DNA from: Prorocentrum cordatum
Lineage: Eukaryota > Sar > Dinophyceae > Prorocentrales > Prorocentraceae
Length of the DNA stretch: 64,000 nucleotides
NCBI GenBank assembly: GCA_963575745.1
Contig: CAUYUJ010018738.1
Coordinates: 301,001-365,000 of the forward strand
Direction: 5' to 3'
Shown here one piece after another: positions 22,817-33,897 of the stretch. Each line of letters opens with the position of its first letter. The first letter of the stretch is position 1. The position numbers and the translations under genes were made by a program. The notes beneath the pieces were generated by a model. That model did no database searches, was not told the DNA's origin, and saw only the letters and a list, made by a program, of their open reading frames with translations.

Positions 22817-22851
22817 CTGCGCGCACGGGGCACGGCCGGGAGGGAGGCACG

Positions 22852-23010
22852 GGGACCTATCCCGTATCCCATCCCTACGAAAACCACACGCCAAAAAGCG
22901 ATGACAATATTAGGGATGCGCCCTCAAAAAATAAGGGAATCCCTAAGAGTGACATCGTGATGAGGAGGTGCCCAGCATAGGGATAGGGATATGTTTCAGG
23001 CTGGTGAGAT
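22852..23010 (+). mobile_element. MITE family L copy 2
   Basis: Opposite orientation to copy 1. Interior ACGCCAAAAAGCGATGACAA and right end CATAGGGATAGGGATATG plus CAGGCTGGTGA. The left terminus is degenerate (CCTATCCCGTATCCCATCCC). Confidence 0.7.
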
Positions 23011-23080
23011 CAGGAGCCCGCTGTCGAGGTCCAGGAAGATGGCCGAGCTCTCGATGACGGGGGGAGATGACGAACGAGCG

Positions 23081-23245
23081 ACACACACCCATACCCATAG
23101 GGGGGTCGTTGAGAGAAGGCCTGGCTATGGGTATGGGTGCGGGTTGTCGGACCCTTGGGAACGCTCCCGTTCGAGCGGGGACCCCCATCCGACAACACGC
23201 ACCCATAGCCCTCTCCGACCCCCCTATGGGTATGGGTGTGTGTTG
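23081..23245. mobile_element. Foldback element, about 165 bp
   Basis: Outer arms 23081-23108 and 23216-23245 are inverted and nearly identical (ACACCCATACCCATAGGGGG). A nested pair around GGGTTGTCGGA and TCCGACAACACGCACCC continues the symmetry, and the centre is near-palindromic (CCCGTTCGAGCGGG). The whole block can fold into one long hairpin. No clear target duplication. Confidence 0.65.
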
Positions 23246-23465
23246 CTGGTTAGTCAGGAGAGGTGGGAGGTGCCACTGCTGCTCGCCGGGCTCGGAGCGA
23301 TTCGGCCCGCGGACGCCCACACGCCCCGAATGGGATCCAAGGCTGGCCGTGGTTTGCTTTGTCGGGGCGTCTGTCAGTGACAGACGCTTTCACAGACAAT
23401 AGACGAATACATTTACGGTTCGGGACAATTGCCCAGGAATGGCCCTGCGCCCCCCCCCCTGGTCC

Positions 23466-23542
23466 CATCACGATTCGCACTGGCGCCGTTGAGGAGTCAG
23501 ACATTCCCGATCATTCCCAGACGGCGCCGGCGCGAATCGTGA
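23466..23542. repeat. Inverted repeat with 22-bp arms
   Basis: TCACGATTCGCACTGGCGCC at the left pairs with GGCGCCGGCGCGAATCGTGA at the right with two mismatches. The loop is about 33 bp. Confidence 0.65.
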
Positions 23543-24189
23543 CGTGGCCGTCCACCTGCCCCCCTCCCCCCCTGGCCACGCCCGCCATGGCAGGGGATCA
23601 GAAAAAAACTGCTTGCGGTCAACATCGAATACCGATCTCAGACGATACGATGCTGCAGGTATTGTTTTTCCCCCGACTTTCGGTCTTCGGGTCTCGCCCT
23701 TTCGCTCCACGACCATCAGCAAAAATGATTCGTAACGAAATTTGGCGCCAGGGAAGGGGTCCGGGCCTCTGGAACCGCGCGCTGAAAAATCAGCTCGTCG
23801 GACGTCTGGGATTCGGGAAATTGGCCCGAATCGGAAAAAACAACGAATCAAGCCGCATCGGCTCGGGGTCGGAATCGCATCGGATCGACCGCGCCAAGAT
23901 GCACAACGACGCTGGGCCAGCATCGAGCCGCATCGGATCTTCGGAACATCATAATCGATTCCGATTGAGCTGCCGGACATCGACATCGAATCGGATCGAT
24001 TAAAATGAAGTGAACCCCTGGGAAGGACGAGAGGCTCGCCCGCTCCTGCTCAATCGGCTCGAGGTCAAGGGAGGGGAGGAAGCTGTACCGTAGAAATCGA
24101 GCCGAACCAAATCGGAGGAGTCGACACGAGCCCATGGCCGAGGTCGAAGTCTGCCACCCGACGACCGAGCGAAGCCATGACGCGCCGAG
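23543..24189. other. Spacer, no gene seen
   Basis: Contains repeated CGCATCGGATC/GCCGCATCGG words at 23860-24000. No domain in any frame. Confidence 0.4.
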
Positions 24190-24440
24190 GGCCGAGGAGG
24201 AGGAGGATAAAGGAGGAGGAGGAGGAGAAAGGAGGAGGAGGAGAAAGGAGGAGGAGAAAGCAGGAGGAGGAGGAAGGAGCAGGAGGAGGAGGAGGAGGAG
24301 GAGAAAGGAGGAGGAGGAGGAGGAGGAGTAGGGAGGAGGAGGAGGAGGGTAGGAGGAGAAAGGAGGAGGAGGAGGAGGAGGAGGAGGAGGAGAAAGGAGG
24401 AGGAGGAGGAGGAGGAGGAGAAAGGAGGAGGAGGACGACA
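24190..24440. repeat. GGA tract with AAAGGAGG interruptions
   Basis: Tandem GGAGGAGGAGAAAGGAGGAG units. Confidence 0.95.
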
Positions 24441-24619
24441 ACGACGACGAGGAGAGGAGACAACCTCCGACAAAAAGAGCTCCGAGCAAAAGGCCCGAGC
24501 CCCGAAGGGCCGCCGCGGCCCGCCCCCCGCGCAGGCCGCACCACGCGGCTCCCCGTGGTCGAAGAGTGCGCGGTCGACCAGGGCCCAGAGGCCCAGGCCC
24601 GCGGCCTGGAGCGGCTGCT

Positions 24620-24862
24620 CCAACGGCTCATCGTCGTCGTCGTCGTCGTCGAGGCCGTCGTCGTCGTCGTTGTCCTGGTCGTCGTCGTCGAAATTGTCGT
24701 CGCCCTCGCCGTCGTCGTCGTCGTCGTCGTCCCCATCGTCGTCGAGGTCGCCGTCGTCGAACTCGCCGGCGTCGTCGTAGTGGTCGTCGTGGTGGTCGTG
24801 GTCGTGGCTACCGTCGTCGTCGCCGTCGTCGTCGACGACGTCGTCGTCGTCGTCAGGGCCTC
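24620..24862. repeat. GTC/TCG triplet repeat
   Basis: About 240 bp of GTCGTC with substitutions. Encodes Asp runs on the minus strand and Val or Arg runs on the plus strand. Not a gene. Confidence 0.9.
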
Positions 24863-25083
24863 CTCCTATGCCGCGCACGCGACGTGGGCTGCAGACCCCA
24901 GGGGGTCCGAGACGCAGGACGAGGCGAAGGCAGGGACAGCAGCGGCCCAGGAGAACTCTGGGATCTCGGAGGCTGGGCGGGTCTCGAGGACGTGGCGGAC
25001 GCCGCGGTCGCTCCGGAGCGCGCCGGCTGCTGTGCCGAGCGCGCGCGGAGGATTGCAGATCCGTGGGCCCGGGACTTCCCCGG

Positions 25084-25336
25084 CTTAGTGGGCCCTGGAA
25101 ACGACAGGGCCGTTTTTTTACCGGTTCCGTTTCGCCGTTTTTGTTGTCGGTTCCGACGCCGTTTTCGTTACCGGTTCCGTCGCCGTTTTGTGACCGGCTC
25201 CGGCCCCGGCTCCAATCCTGGAGCCGTTCTTCTGGCCGCTTCCAATCGCCGTTCATTTTTTCGCCGTTCTCATGTTCAAAAGGCATGTTGTCGGAAACGG
25301 TGAAAAAACGGCCCTGCCGTTTCCGGGGCCCACAAA
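25084..25336. mobile_element. MITE family K copy 1
   Basis: Left end CTTAGTGGGCCCTGGAAACG, right end CCGTTTCCGGGGCCCACAAA, with an inverted-repeat match of about 38 bp that includes CAGGGCCGTTTTTT. The interior is made of GCCGTTTTTTACCGGTTCCG-like units. The other copies are at 39416, 50965 and 57289. No target duplication is visible, and the right end abuts repeat I. Confidence 0.85.
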
Positions 25337-25342
25337 GATCGA

Positions 25343-25443
25343 CCCCCCTGGTTCGACCCTACAGTCGAGGGGCTGAAATGGGGAGCACGTCGGGTTCGGA
25401 AAGGGCTCCCTGCTTCTTACTGCTCTTTCCATGGTGGTCCCCG
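25343..25443 (-). repeat. Dispersed repeat I, copy 2
   Basis: Reverse complement of 21480-21582, ending in TCTTTCCATGGTGGTCC. Confidence 0.8.
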
Positions 25444-25554
25444 GGCCCCTCACAGAAACCACCCGGGAGAACACCCCGATGGCAGCAGAGCGCGGCCGCG
25501 TGCGCCCGAAGGCACTCGTCATATGGGGTCGGGGCCGTCCAGGCCCACATTGAA

Positions 25555-25725
25555 GGGCCCCAGGACACACACACACACACATAAATACACACAAATAGAA
25601 CGATTCCTCATATTTTCACGTATTTTGGGGGGGTTCCGTCTTCCCCCCCACTTCCCATATTTTCCCATATTTTCGAGGGAATCGACGATGAATTGTGTCT
25701 GTGTGTGTATGTTTTTCCCCTCTGA
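25555..25725 (+). repeat. Dispersed repeat M, copy 1
   Basis: Starts GGGGCCCCAGGACACACACA, continues AATACACACAAATAGAACG, then TATTTTC-rich sequence, and ends GGGAATCGACGATGAATTGT plus GTGTCTGTGTG. Copies 2 and 3 are at 31866-32038 and 32213-32375, with an end fragment at 49970-50015. Confidence 0.75.
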
Positions 25726-28029
25726 AAAATGGCAGACGGCACTGAGGCAGCACACGAGTCCAAAACAACGTGCAGGGAGGCCTGATGCGAAAGGGCTGCC
25801 AGACCAGGCATCCTCGGGCTCAACATCCCCCCTGCGCTTATGTGGTCTTCTTTCGATGCGACTACTAGAAGCATCTAGCCACACGTTTTTGTTTAGGAGC
25901 ACAAGCGATACAGCGGATGTGGGGCAATGTTCTGCCTCTGCCCCTTTCTCTCTCTCCGTTCTTCCTCCTCCACCGCAGGGTCCTGGGGGGGATGTGGAAG
26001 GGTGAGAGCCACGACTTGTCATTGACAAGGCCACCACCATTTCTCACGAGCCTGGACAATTAGTAATCATGGGCAGCGCAGTCCCTCCAGGGGTATCTAA
26101 AGTGACGGGCCGTCGGATACGATGAGCAGCTGGCCGTCTCGACTACTTCGTGACGCCAGAACCCAGAGATCCGACCATTTGTTCCCAACTGCAAGAACCG
26201 AGCTACCGAACCGTCGCCCACCCTGCACGACGCGGCCACCAAATCCCGAGGTCCAGCCAATATCCCGAATCTCCTAAGCCCCGCCTCGCCTGTCAGTGCT
26301 GCCGCCCGCCATACACACCGCGTCCGCCCGATCCCCAGGACGACCACCCAGTGCCCCGAGAGTCCCCCCCCGCCATATATGATACTTCTACGACTCCAAC
26401 TAAAAGTAGCACTACTACTTGTCTCAGTACAACACCCACAATTGCTACTACTACTACTACTACTTCTACTACTACTTCTGTTGTTACTGCCAAAGCTACT
26501 GCAGAACATGCTAACATAAGACACATCATACTCTACCAAAATATGGCATGCCAGATCATCACATAAGTCGTTATGCCAGATACGCATATATGATATGCGT
26601 ATACCACATAATGCAAGATGCAAAGCAAACAGCACGAAGCATACCAGAGAGGGATACTTAAGCACCTTTAATAACATGTTAAAAAGGTGCGCATGGTTGA
26701 ACAACCTAGAATGACAAACGCAACATCGGGCATCGTGGCATGCAACATGTTCACAGAGAACATCACAGAACAAGCCATGCCCCTATAAACAATGAACTAA
26801 TCGAAAGAACAGGCCACCAACATTTAAAAAACGCATGACAACTGATACGACCGACTGATACTGAACTGAGCCGTGCTCACGAATCGCCTCGCCCACCCTG
26901 CATACCACGCCCACCGTATCCCAAAGGCCACCGGTATTCCCTGAGTGGCCCGCCTCGCGTCGTGGACAAAATGCACGGCGTCACGGCGACACGCCGTCAA
27001 GGCGTGACGACGCTGCCACTGCAAGGCATGAGTACAGCGGCAGAACTAAATGTACCATCATATAGATGGACTAACGATGCATATGAACAAAACGCAGAAG
27101 GCGCACCCACAACATAATATGGCATACGGAGGTACAACATAACATACTCTATAACTGAAACAACTGAATATAGCAAGACAGCTGGAAACAACAGATCAGA
27201 GGCAATCTGATCGAGGGGACAGAACAGAAAAGAACATATCATCAGAAAAGGGCATGCCAGTGTGTATTACAAGCAGAGGGAATGGAACAGTGCTTAACAT
27301 ATCGAAAAGAGAACAATACAGAAACGGGCAGAGCTTGACCGACGAAGCCATTGCATAAAGAACTTGGAAACACGCACGGACAACAAACCACAACAGAACA
27401 GGACAAACCATACTATAACGCAGCAGCATGACATGGAAGCGAAGAGCACGTAACATGGACTACTGTGAAAGACCATGCAAGGCCAGATAATGGAGCAGAC
27501 TAATGCAACACATCACCGTGACGAACATTTCTTTCAAACTGCCTTCGCCAATAGCGCATCGGCGAGGAATAAATCGAAATAGAAATGCTCCAACTACCCC
27601 GCGCGTTGGCGCATCCCGCTCGATAACTCATAGGGCTTGGAACAGAGTAGTTTCCAATCCGCTTTTGTGGTAACAGAGTTATAAGCATTAAGCGGATCGG
27701 AAACTACTCCGCCGAATGACGCACTCATCATGTCATGCTAGGAATCTTGAGAAGGATCGGAGATACCACCATGGAAACTTGGAGAAACTTTTGTCCAGGC
27801 TGTGTACAATCATCGTGCTACCATAAAGGTTACACAATGAGAAACGTAGTGCCTTTGCTGGAAACGGCGGGCCTAGGCCACAAACAGGTTCCGCGACATA
27901 CACCTAAGGAGCGGTCGAACACCTTAACCCCTCCTGAGCCCAAAGCGGTCCTAACTTCAGCGTCTTGCGTGCAGTGCCAGAAACTCAAACATACGATGAT
28001 AACATGAGAACGCCATGAGACGTATAGAA
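25726..28029. other. Lower-GC spacer with a hairpin at 27645-27709
   Basis: This is the longest stretch without recognised repeats and has the lowest GC of the window. A TAC/ACT triplet run lies at 26440-26480. GAGTAGTTTCCAATCCGCTT (27645-27664) pairs with AAGCGGATCGGAAACTACTC (27690-27709) with one mismatch. Frames of 60-240 residues show no recognisable domain. No gene supported. Confidence 0.5.
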
Positions 28030-28620
28030 TTCGCCAGCCCAACGGGCCAGAGGCGTGCTAAGATCTCCGGTAGCTTGTAAACAATATTTCTAGTTCGCGC
28101 GCGCGGGGCGGGCCCTGGGGGTCCCCGGACGAAGTACCCCTGCAAGGTCCCAGCAAGGTCTGTTCAAGGATGCTGGAACTCTTTTTCGGAGCCCCAGAGG
28201 GCTCCGAATCGGTCCAAGAGGGCCCCAAGAGGTCTCCCAGACGGCCCAAGAGGCCACCAAGAGCGCCCCAAGACGGGCCAAGAGGCTTCCAAGAGGGCCC
28301 CAAGAGGGCCCAAGAGGGCCCCGAGACGGCCCAAGAGGCGCCCAAGACGGCCCAAGACGGCCCCAAAACGGCCCCAAGAGGGGCCCAAGAGAGGGACCAC
28401 GAACCGAAAACTCGAGCCTTCCGCCCCAAGAGGGCCCCAGGAGACCCCGAGAGGCCCCCAAGATGCCCCCAAGAGGCCCCAAGATGCCGCCAAGAGGCCA
28501 CCAAGAGGCCCCCAAGAGGCCCCCAGAAGGCCCAAAAGAGGCCCCAGAAGTTCAAAAAATGCCTCCCAGGCGCCCCCGAACGGCTTCTCAAAAGACCCCA
28601 AGAGGCCTCCCAAAGAAGCA
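28030..28620 (+). repeat. Repeat edge plus GGCCCCAAGAGG minisatellite, block 1
   Basis: Begins with the repeat shared with 7437-7690, then runs into 10-15 bp units of GGCCCCAAGAGG and GGCCCAAGACGG. The same minisatellite forms blocks at 35770-36390, 38385-38930, 46980-47720, 53960-54935 and 55770-56560, always purine-rich units on the plus strand. Frames on both strands stay open (PRGPQ-type or GASWG-type repeats) but are artefacts. Confidence 0.8.
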
Positions 28621-28985
28621 TCGACGACGACCCTGTTTGGCCCCAAGAGCAACACAAGATGCCAACGAGAGGCGTCCTCCTCCGCCCCTTCCCCTTCTCC
28701 TCCTCCTCGTACTTATCTTCATTATCCTCCTCTCCTTCTCAGCCTCTCCTCCTCCTCCCCTCCCCTTCCCCATCCTCATCTTCCTCCTCCTCGGCGGCGC
28801 CACAATGGCCCCGGGCCCACGGCGAAGCAGTATCGATCATGCAACATGGGCCGGCGGAACGAGCGAAGCGATTGAATAATGACAACATACTAGGCTATAG
28901 TAAAACAGAAGAGCGTGTAGCGTAACATACCATACTATCAGATAAGGGATCCGTGGCATCGAACAGAAGATTATACAGTCGGTCA
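28621..28985. other. Spacer, C/T-rich at 28675-28795
   Basis: No gene or repeat recognised beyond a pyrimidine-rich stretch. Confidence 0.4.
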
Positions 28986-28989
28986 CCAT

Positions 28990-29460
28990 TTCCACAACCA
29001 CAATGGGCTCCGTCCGCATCCGCTCCCTATGGGGCCACGAAGCGTGTGAATTGTGTATGTGTTTGTGCCAAAATCGGGGGGCGCCGCCATGCGAACTGCG
29101 CCTCTGGGACCGTAGGTGGAGCTTCCTATGGGGCCATGAAACGTGTGAGTGGTGTGCCAACATGGGGCGGCGCCGCCATGCGAACTGCGCCAATGGGACC
29201 TTCGATGGAGCTTTCTATGGGGCCACGGAACGTGTGAGGTGTGTGCCGAAGCTGATGGTGATGATGGTGGCGATGATGAGGACGATGATGATGATGATGT
29301 TGAGAATGATTATAATGACGATGACGATGACGATGATGATGGTGGTGATGATGGTGATGATGATGATGACGGGAGGAGGGCGAGGTTGAGAGGAAGGAGG
29401 GACGCGCGGCGCTGTCTCTTCAAACCGAAGACCCAACACTTCAGGATGGTTGGGACAAAT
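28990..29460 (-). repeat. Inverted copy of the 1390-3135 composite repeat
   Basis: Contains three diverged units in reverse complement (GGGGCCACGAAGCGTGTGA, GGGGCCATGAAACGTGTGAG, GGGGCCACGGAACGTGTGAG), then a GATGATGATG run (29250-29370) and the GCGCTGTCTCTTCAAACCGA block. The order mirrors 1390-2060. Confidence 0.8.
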
Positions 29461-29569
29461 TCCCCTATCGGAGCCTGCCTCTGTAGGGGTCTTGGCGGAT
29501 TCACATGATCAGGTGAGGTGTGTCGTCGACTTCCGCGGCCCGCCCGGGAGCCCGGGTGCCTGGGTGCCC

Positions 29570-30192
29570 GGGTGCCTTAAAGCCCTATAGCCCTATAGCC
29601 TTATAGCCAGATAGCCCCAAAGCCTAATAGCCCTATAGCCCGATAGCCCAATAGCCTTATAGCCCTATCGCCTTCTAGCCTTGTAGCCCCATAGCACAAT
29701 CGCCCTATCGCCCTAGAGCCTTATAGCTCTATAGCCCTTTAGCCATATAGCCCTATTGCCCAATAGCTCTGTAGCACCATAGCCCTATGGCTCTATAGCC
29801 CTATAGCCCTATAGCCCAATAGCCCTATAGCCATGTAGCCTATAGCCTTATAGCCATATAGCCCTATAGCTCTATATGCCTATAGCCCTATAGCCCTAAC
29901 GCCCTATAGCCTTAGCACGATATGCCTATAGCCCTATAGCCTCATAGCCCTCTATCCCTATAGCCTTATGGTCCTATATCCCCATAGCCCTATAGTCTCA
30001 TAGCCCTGTGGCCCTATAGCCTACGGCCCGAAAGCCCGTATGGCCTCATAGCGCCCTATAGCCCTACAGCCCTATAGCCCTATAGCCTTGTAGACCTATC
30101 GCCCTATGGACCTATAGCCCGATAGCTCCATAGCCCCATAGCCCCGTCGCCCGATAGCCCAATAACCCCATAGCACTGTAGCCATAAGAATA
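29570..30192. repeat. CCCTATAGCC minisatellite
   Basis: About 60 imperfect copies of a 9-10 bp unit CCCTATAGCC over 620 bp. It is not the TTTAGGG-type telomere repeat. Few frames stay open because TAG is frequent. Confidence 0.95.
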
Positions 30193-30304
30193 CTTTGAAT
30201 GGACTTTGTCTCTGGTGTCATCTGTTCCAATGCGTCGGGGGTCTTGCAATCTGACCCCATCGCATGCTCGAAAGGGAATCGATCGGGGGGGGAGCTCAAG
30301 GAGG

Positions 30305-30655
30305 GGAAACATCGAGCCAGAATCGGCGATACATCGCCGATGAATCCAAGATCTGCCCCCGACAGCGAACCCGCATGCCCCCGGGCCAGGGAGGGCTCTC
30401 AGGCCACCACGGGTGATCAATGGGCGACTGGGAAAGAATCCATCACAACCTGAGCGCATTTGTAAAGACCTCCTAGAGGGGATCCGCGTAGGTGGGGTCG
30501 GAGGATCGCGCCGCATCGCCGATGCATCGGTGATGCATCGGCGATCTCTGGCGATGCGTCGTCGACGTCGGCGATGCATCGGCGACGCTGCACATCGAGC
30601 CGCATCGGCGATGCATCGGCGATGCGGCGCGATCCTCCGACCACATCTACTCCGA
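30305..30655. repeat. GCATCGGCGAT minisatellite, copy 2
   Basis: A short piece at 30318-30345 and the main array at 30513-30640, with ACATCGAGCCGCATCGGCGA. The flank GGTCGGAGGATCGCGCCGCA is identical to that at 44079-44098. Confidence 0.8.
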
Positions 30656-31292
30656 CCCCATCTAGGAGGCCTAGAATTTATCCCCGTGGGCGCTGGCTTT
30701 CGGGCCACAACTCCGCTTCCGAGCGGCCTTTCGGGACGATCCGGGGCCCCCCCGAGACGCTCGGCGAAGCCCACCCGCTGGAATGCCGCAAACCTGGAAA
30801 CTCGACAACCCCCTCCGACGTTGCCCCTGAGCGAATCCCGAGGCCAGAAATGCGAATGCGACTGAAACAGGAATTCAGAGCCCCGGCCCCGGGGCGAACG
30901 CCAGCCCGCGGAAGCCTTAACTCGCGACTAAGTCACCGCCAGGCTGGCGGATGCGCCAGCCTAGAAGCGACTTCACTCCAAACTTTGATGGTTTCCACGC
31001 CATGCGCACCAGCTCGGAAACGATGCAATTCCAAAGTTCAGTCGCGCAGGCGCCATGCCTGCGGGCTCGAGAACTGCGCAGACGCCTGGAAGAGCGTATC
31101 CGATTCGCACACAGCGGCGCTCAGGAAGAAGGAGGGCGACGACGACGACGACGAGCGGCCGCCCGCCGGGGCCGCGCGCCGCGCGCCGCGCGAGCGGCGC
31201 GGCGCGTGCCACGTTGTGCCCTCCATGGATACGGACAGCTTCGTCCACTCCACTCTGCCGAGAGGTGCCAGCGCGCTGCAGTCAGCCCGCAT
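30656..31292. other. Spacer, no gene supported
   Basis: Mixed sequence with a GACGACGACGACG run at 31138-31152. No domain recognised. Confidence 0.4.
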
Positions 31293-31299
31293 AGTAAGG

Positions 31300-31440
31300 A
31301 TGGGCAACCTTCCCAAGGGTACCCTCGCATCCTTGCCTCCACGGTCCATCCTTGGCCACTTTCGTTGGCCGCGCCCCGCTCGAAAAGCTTCGACGTGGCC
31401 GTCCAAAGCCCTTGCGTCCTTATCGCGCATCCTTACTAAG
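31300..31440 (-). repeat. Dispersed repeat D, copy 2
   Basis: Reverse complement of the D unit, from AAGGGTACCCTCGCATCCTT to GCCCTTGCGTCCTTATCGCG. Confidence 0.75.
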
Positions 31441-31719
31441 CGGGTTGACTGCATTGCAAAATCCGTTCGCACTTCATCTGCGCAGATGCCGCCACCAAGG
31501 CTCACCGGCAGACTCGCTTCCTCTGGTTGCACCTCGCCGCGCCAGCAAGACCACTCTGGCGCTGCGCGCGTAACTCTAAAAGAAAATATTCGCTCCCCAA
31601 CCCCGTGCGATTTCCTTTGAAATGTATGTATTGAAATTGGAAATGCGAGTCAAACAAATTGCTGGCACTTTACCGAGATAGGACTTTAGAACCCCCTCCA
31701 ATAGTGACAATTATTGGGA

Positions 31720-31785
31720 GGAGAAGTATGAGGAGGAGGAAGAGGAGGAGGCGGAGGAGGCGGAGGAGGAGCAGGCGCAGGAGGG
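31720..31785. repeat. Short GGA tract
   Basis: GAGGAGGAAGAGGAGGAGGC-type repeat of about 65 bp. Confidence 0.85.
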
Positions 31786-31865
31786 GCGGAGTCTATTCCC
31801 CTCCGAGAGAAGCAATTGGGGGGGGACCCCCCAAAACTGAAGACCTCCCTCGGTTAAGGCATCCT

Positions 31866-32038
31866 GCTTGTGTGAAGGGGCCCTGGGACACACAAATAAA
31901 TACACACAAATAAACATATGCTCCATATTTTCTCATATTTTCTGGGTTTTTGTCTTCCCGCCCAATTCCCATAATTTCCCCTATATTTTCTGGGGAATCG
32001 ACGATTCATTGTGTCTGTGTGTTTTTTCCCCTCCTGCT
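31866..32038 (+). repeat. Dispersed repeat M, copy 2
   Basis: GGGGCCCTGGGACACACAAA through GGGGAATCGACGATTCATTG and TGTCTGTGTG. Copy 3 follows 347 bp later in the same orientation. Confidence 0.8.
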
Positions 32039-32212
32039 TGTGTTCTGTGGCAGCGGGGCCCCCGCGGCGGTCCGGCCCGGCCCGTCGCCGCCCATCGCCG
32101 CCCGCCTCCGCCGGGCCCCGGTGGCGAGCCGCTGGGCTCGTGGCCCCCCGTCGCGGTGTTGCTCCGCACTGCTTTTTGCACTGCTTCGCCTTGCTTCGCA
32201 CTGCTTTACGGA

Positions 32213-32375
32213 AGGGGCCCTGGGACACACAAATAAATACACACAAAGAACAGGATTCCCCATATTTTCCTATATCTTCTGGGTTTTTGTCTTCCCCCAC
32301 CCCTTCCCGTACTTTTTCCCATATTTTCCTGGGAATCGACGATTCAGTGTGTCTGGATGTGCTTTTCCCCTCCTG
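32213..32375 (+). repeat. Dispersed repeat M, copy 3
   Basis: Same start GGGGCCCTGGGACACACAAA as copy 2. Both copies are preceded by similar sequence. Confidence 0.8.
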
Positions 32376-32382
32376 ATTTACA

Positions 32383-33018
32383 TTGCCTCGCAGTGCTTCG
32401 CAGTGCGTCGCGCTGCTCTGCGTTGCTCTGCGTGGCCGCTTTTCGCCCTGCGCGGCGCTGCTTCGCACGGCGTCGCGCTGTGTTGTTGCGCTGCTCCGCC
32501 TCGCTCCGCACTATTCGCTGCGCTGCGCTGCCTCGCTCAGCATTGGCGCGGCTGCGCTCCCGTCCGTTGCCCTCTCTGTCGCCCTCCCCGTCCTCCCGTC
32601 GTCCCTCCCCTCCCCTCCCCCTCCCCCTCCCCCTCCTCCTCCTCCTCCTCCTCCTCCTCCTCCTCCTCCTCCTCCTCCTCCTCCTCCTCCTCCTCCTCCT
32701 CCTCCTCCTCCTCCTCCTCCCCGTCGCCGAGCTGCTCCGCACTGCTTTGCACTGCTTCTTCGCCTTGCTTCGCACTGCTTTTACGATATCGCCTCGCAGT
32801 GCTTCGCAGTGCGCCGCGCTGCTCTGCGCTGCTCTGCGCGGCCGCCTCGCCCTGCTCGGCGCTGCTCCGCACCGGCGCTGTGCTGCGCTGCGCGCTGTGC
32901 TCCGCCTCGCTCCGCACTATGCGCTGCGCTGCGCTGCCTCGCTCTGCACGGCGCGGCTGCGCTCCCGTCCGGGTGCCCTCTGTCTCCCTCCCCGTCCTCC
33001 CGTCGTCCCTTCCCTCCT
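32383..33018. repeat. Direct duplication of about 230 bp around a TCC tract
   Basis: 32383-32615 and 32785-33015 are near-identical in order, with blocks GCCTCGCAGTGCTTCGCAGT, CTCCGCCTCGCTCCGCACTA and GGCGCGGCTGCGCTCCCGTC. Between them lie TCC repeats (32625-32722) and GCTCCGCACTGCTTTGCACT, which also occurs at 32158-32215. Confidence 0.85.
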
Positions 33019-33029
33019 CCTTACCAGCC

Positions 33030-33179
33030 TCGAACGTATCCCTATCCCTAAGATTGACACGCCAAAAGGCGATGACAATCTTAGGGATTCGCCCTCAAAC
33101 ATTAAGGGAATCCCTATGATTGGCATCGTGATGAGGAGGTGCCCAGCATAGGGATAGGGAGATGTTCCAGGCTGGTAAT
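33030..33179 (+). mobile_element. MITE family L copy 3
   Basis: The best-preserved copy. Left end TTACCAGCCTCGAACGTATC and right end GATGTTCCAGGCTGGTAA form inverted repeats of about 30 bp. TCCTCC flanks both ends, a possible 6-bp target duplication, but it lies in TCC-rich sequence. Confidence 0.8.
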
Positions 33180-33597
33180 CCTCCCCATCAATTTTGCCTT
33201 TCCCTTCTCCCTTCTGCTTGCTGTCCCTTCTCCTGGCGCTCCGTCCCTCGAGCCCTCGGATTCCGAGCCCGTCCCTCGGCTTCCGTCTCCTTTTTCCCAG
33301 CAGCTCCCTTCCTTTTTCCGTCGATCTCCCCGCCTCTTTCCCTCGGGGTCCCGCCCATTCCCGATGCTTGCCTTCCCCCTTCCGTCGGTGCCCCTCCCTC
33401 CTCCCGCGGTCTCCCTCCCTTTTTCCCTCCCGAATCCCCTTTTCTGCTCCCGCTGCCGACCTCCGTTTCTCTTTCACGGCCGAGTGAGCGGACGGGGCGG
33501 CCCATGTCCTCACCTGACTCTGGAGTTAAGTGATGAGCCACAACATCACTGACATGGCGAGTGAACATATCGTTTACAGCGAACCCGTATAATATCG
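33180..33597. other. C/T-rich spacer
   Basis: Pyrimidine-biased plus strand without a simple repeat. No gene seen. Confidence 0.4.
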
Positions 33598-33599
33598 AT

Positions 33600-33725
33600 G
33601 CGCGGTAAGGATGCAAGGGCCTTGGAAGGCCATGCCGGTACTTTTCGAGCGGGGCGCGGCCAACGAAAGCGGCCAAGGAGGGACCGAGGAAGCAAGGATG
33701 CAAGGGTACCCTTGAGAAGGTTACT
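33600..33725 (+). repeat. Dispersed repeat D, copy 3
   Basis: AAGGATGCAAGGGCCTTGGA at the left and AAGGATGCAAGGGTACCCTT at the right, so the first 13 bp recur at both ends. Confidence 0.75.
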
Positions 33726-33897
33726 CTTCCCTACTATGCGGGTTGACTATACCCTGCGGCCACTGCCCCCTCCCCTGTCGCCTCAACAAAAACCACAGAC
33801 CGCGTACCTCGGCGAGCTCTGCTTCCCCTCTGAGCCAATCCTCGGCTGACGTTGCCCCGACGCCCCCCCATTTGGCGGTGCGCAGCAGGGTTCAGGG

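Noticed and set aside
28090-28657. PRGPQ/GASWG repeat proteins over the GGCCCCAAGAGG minisatellite
   Set aside because: Both strands are open across several frames and the repeat is degenerate at DNA level with no frame preserved.
29570-30192. Telomeric or interstitial telomere repeat
   Set aside because: The unit CCCTATAGCC does not fit TTTAGGG or TTAGGG variants.
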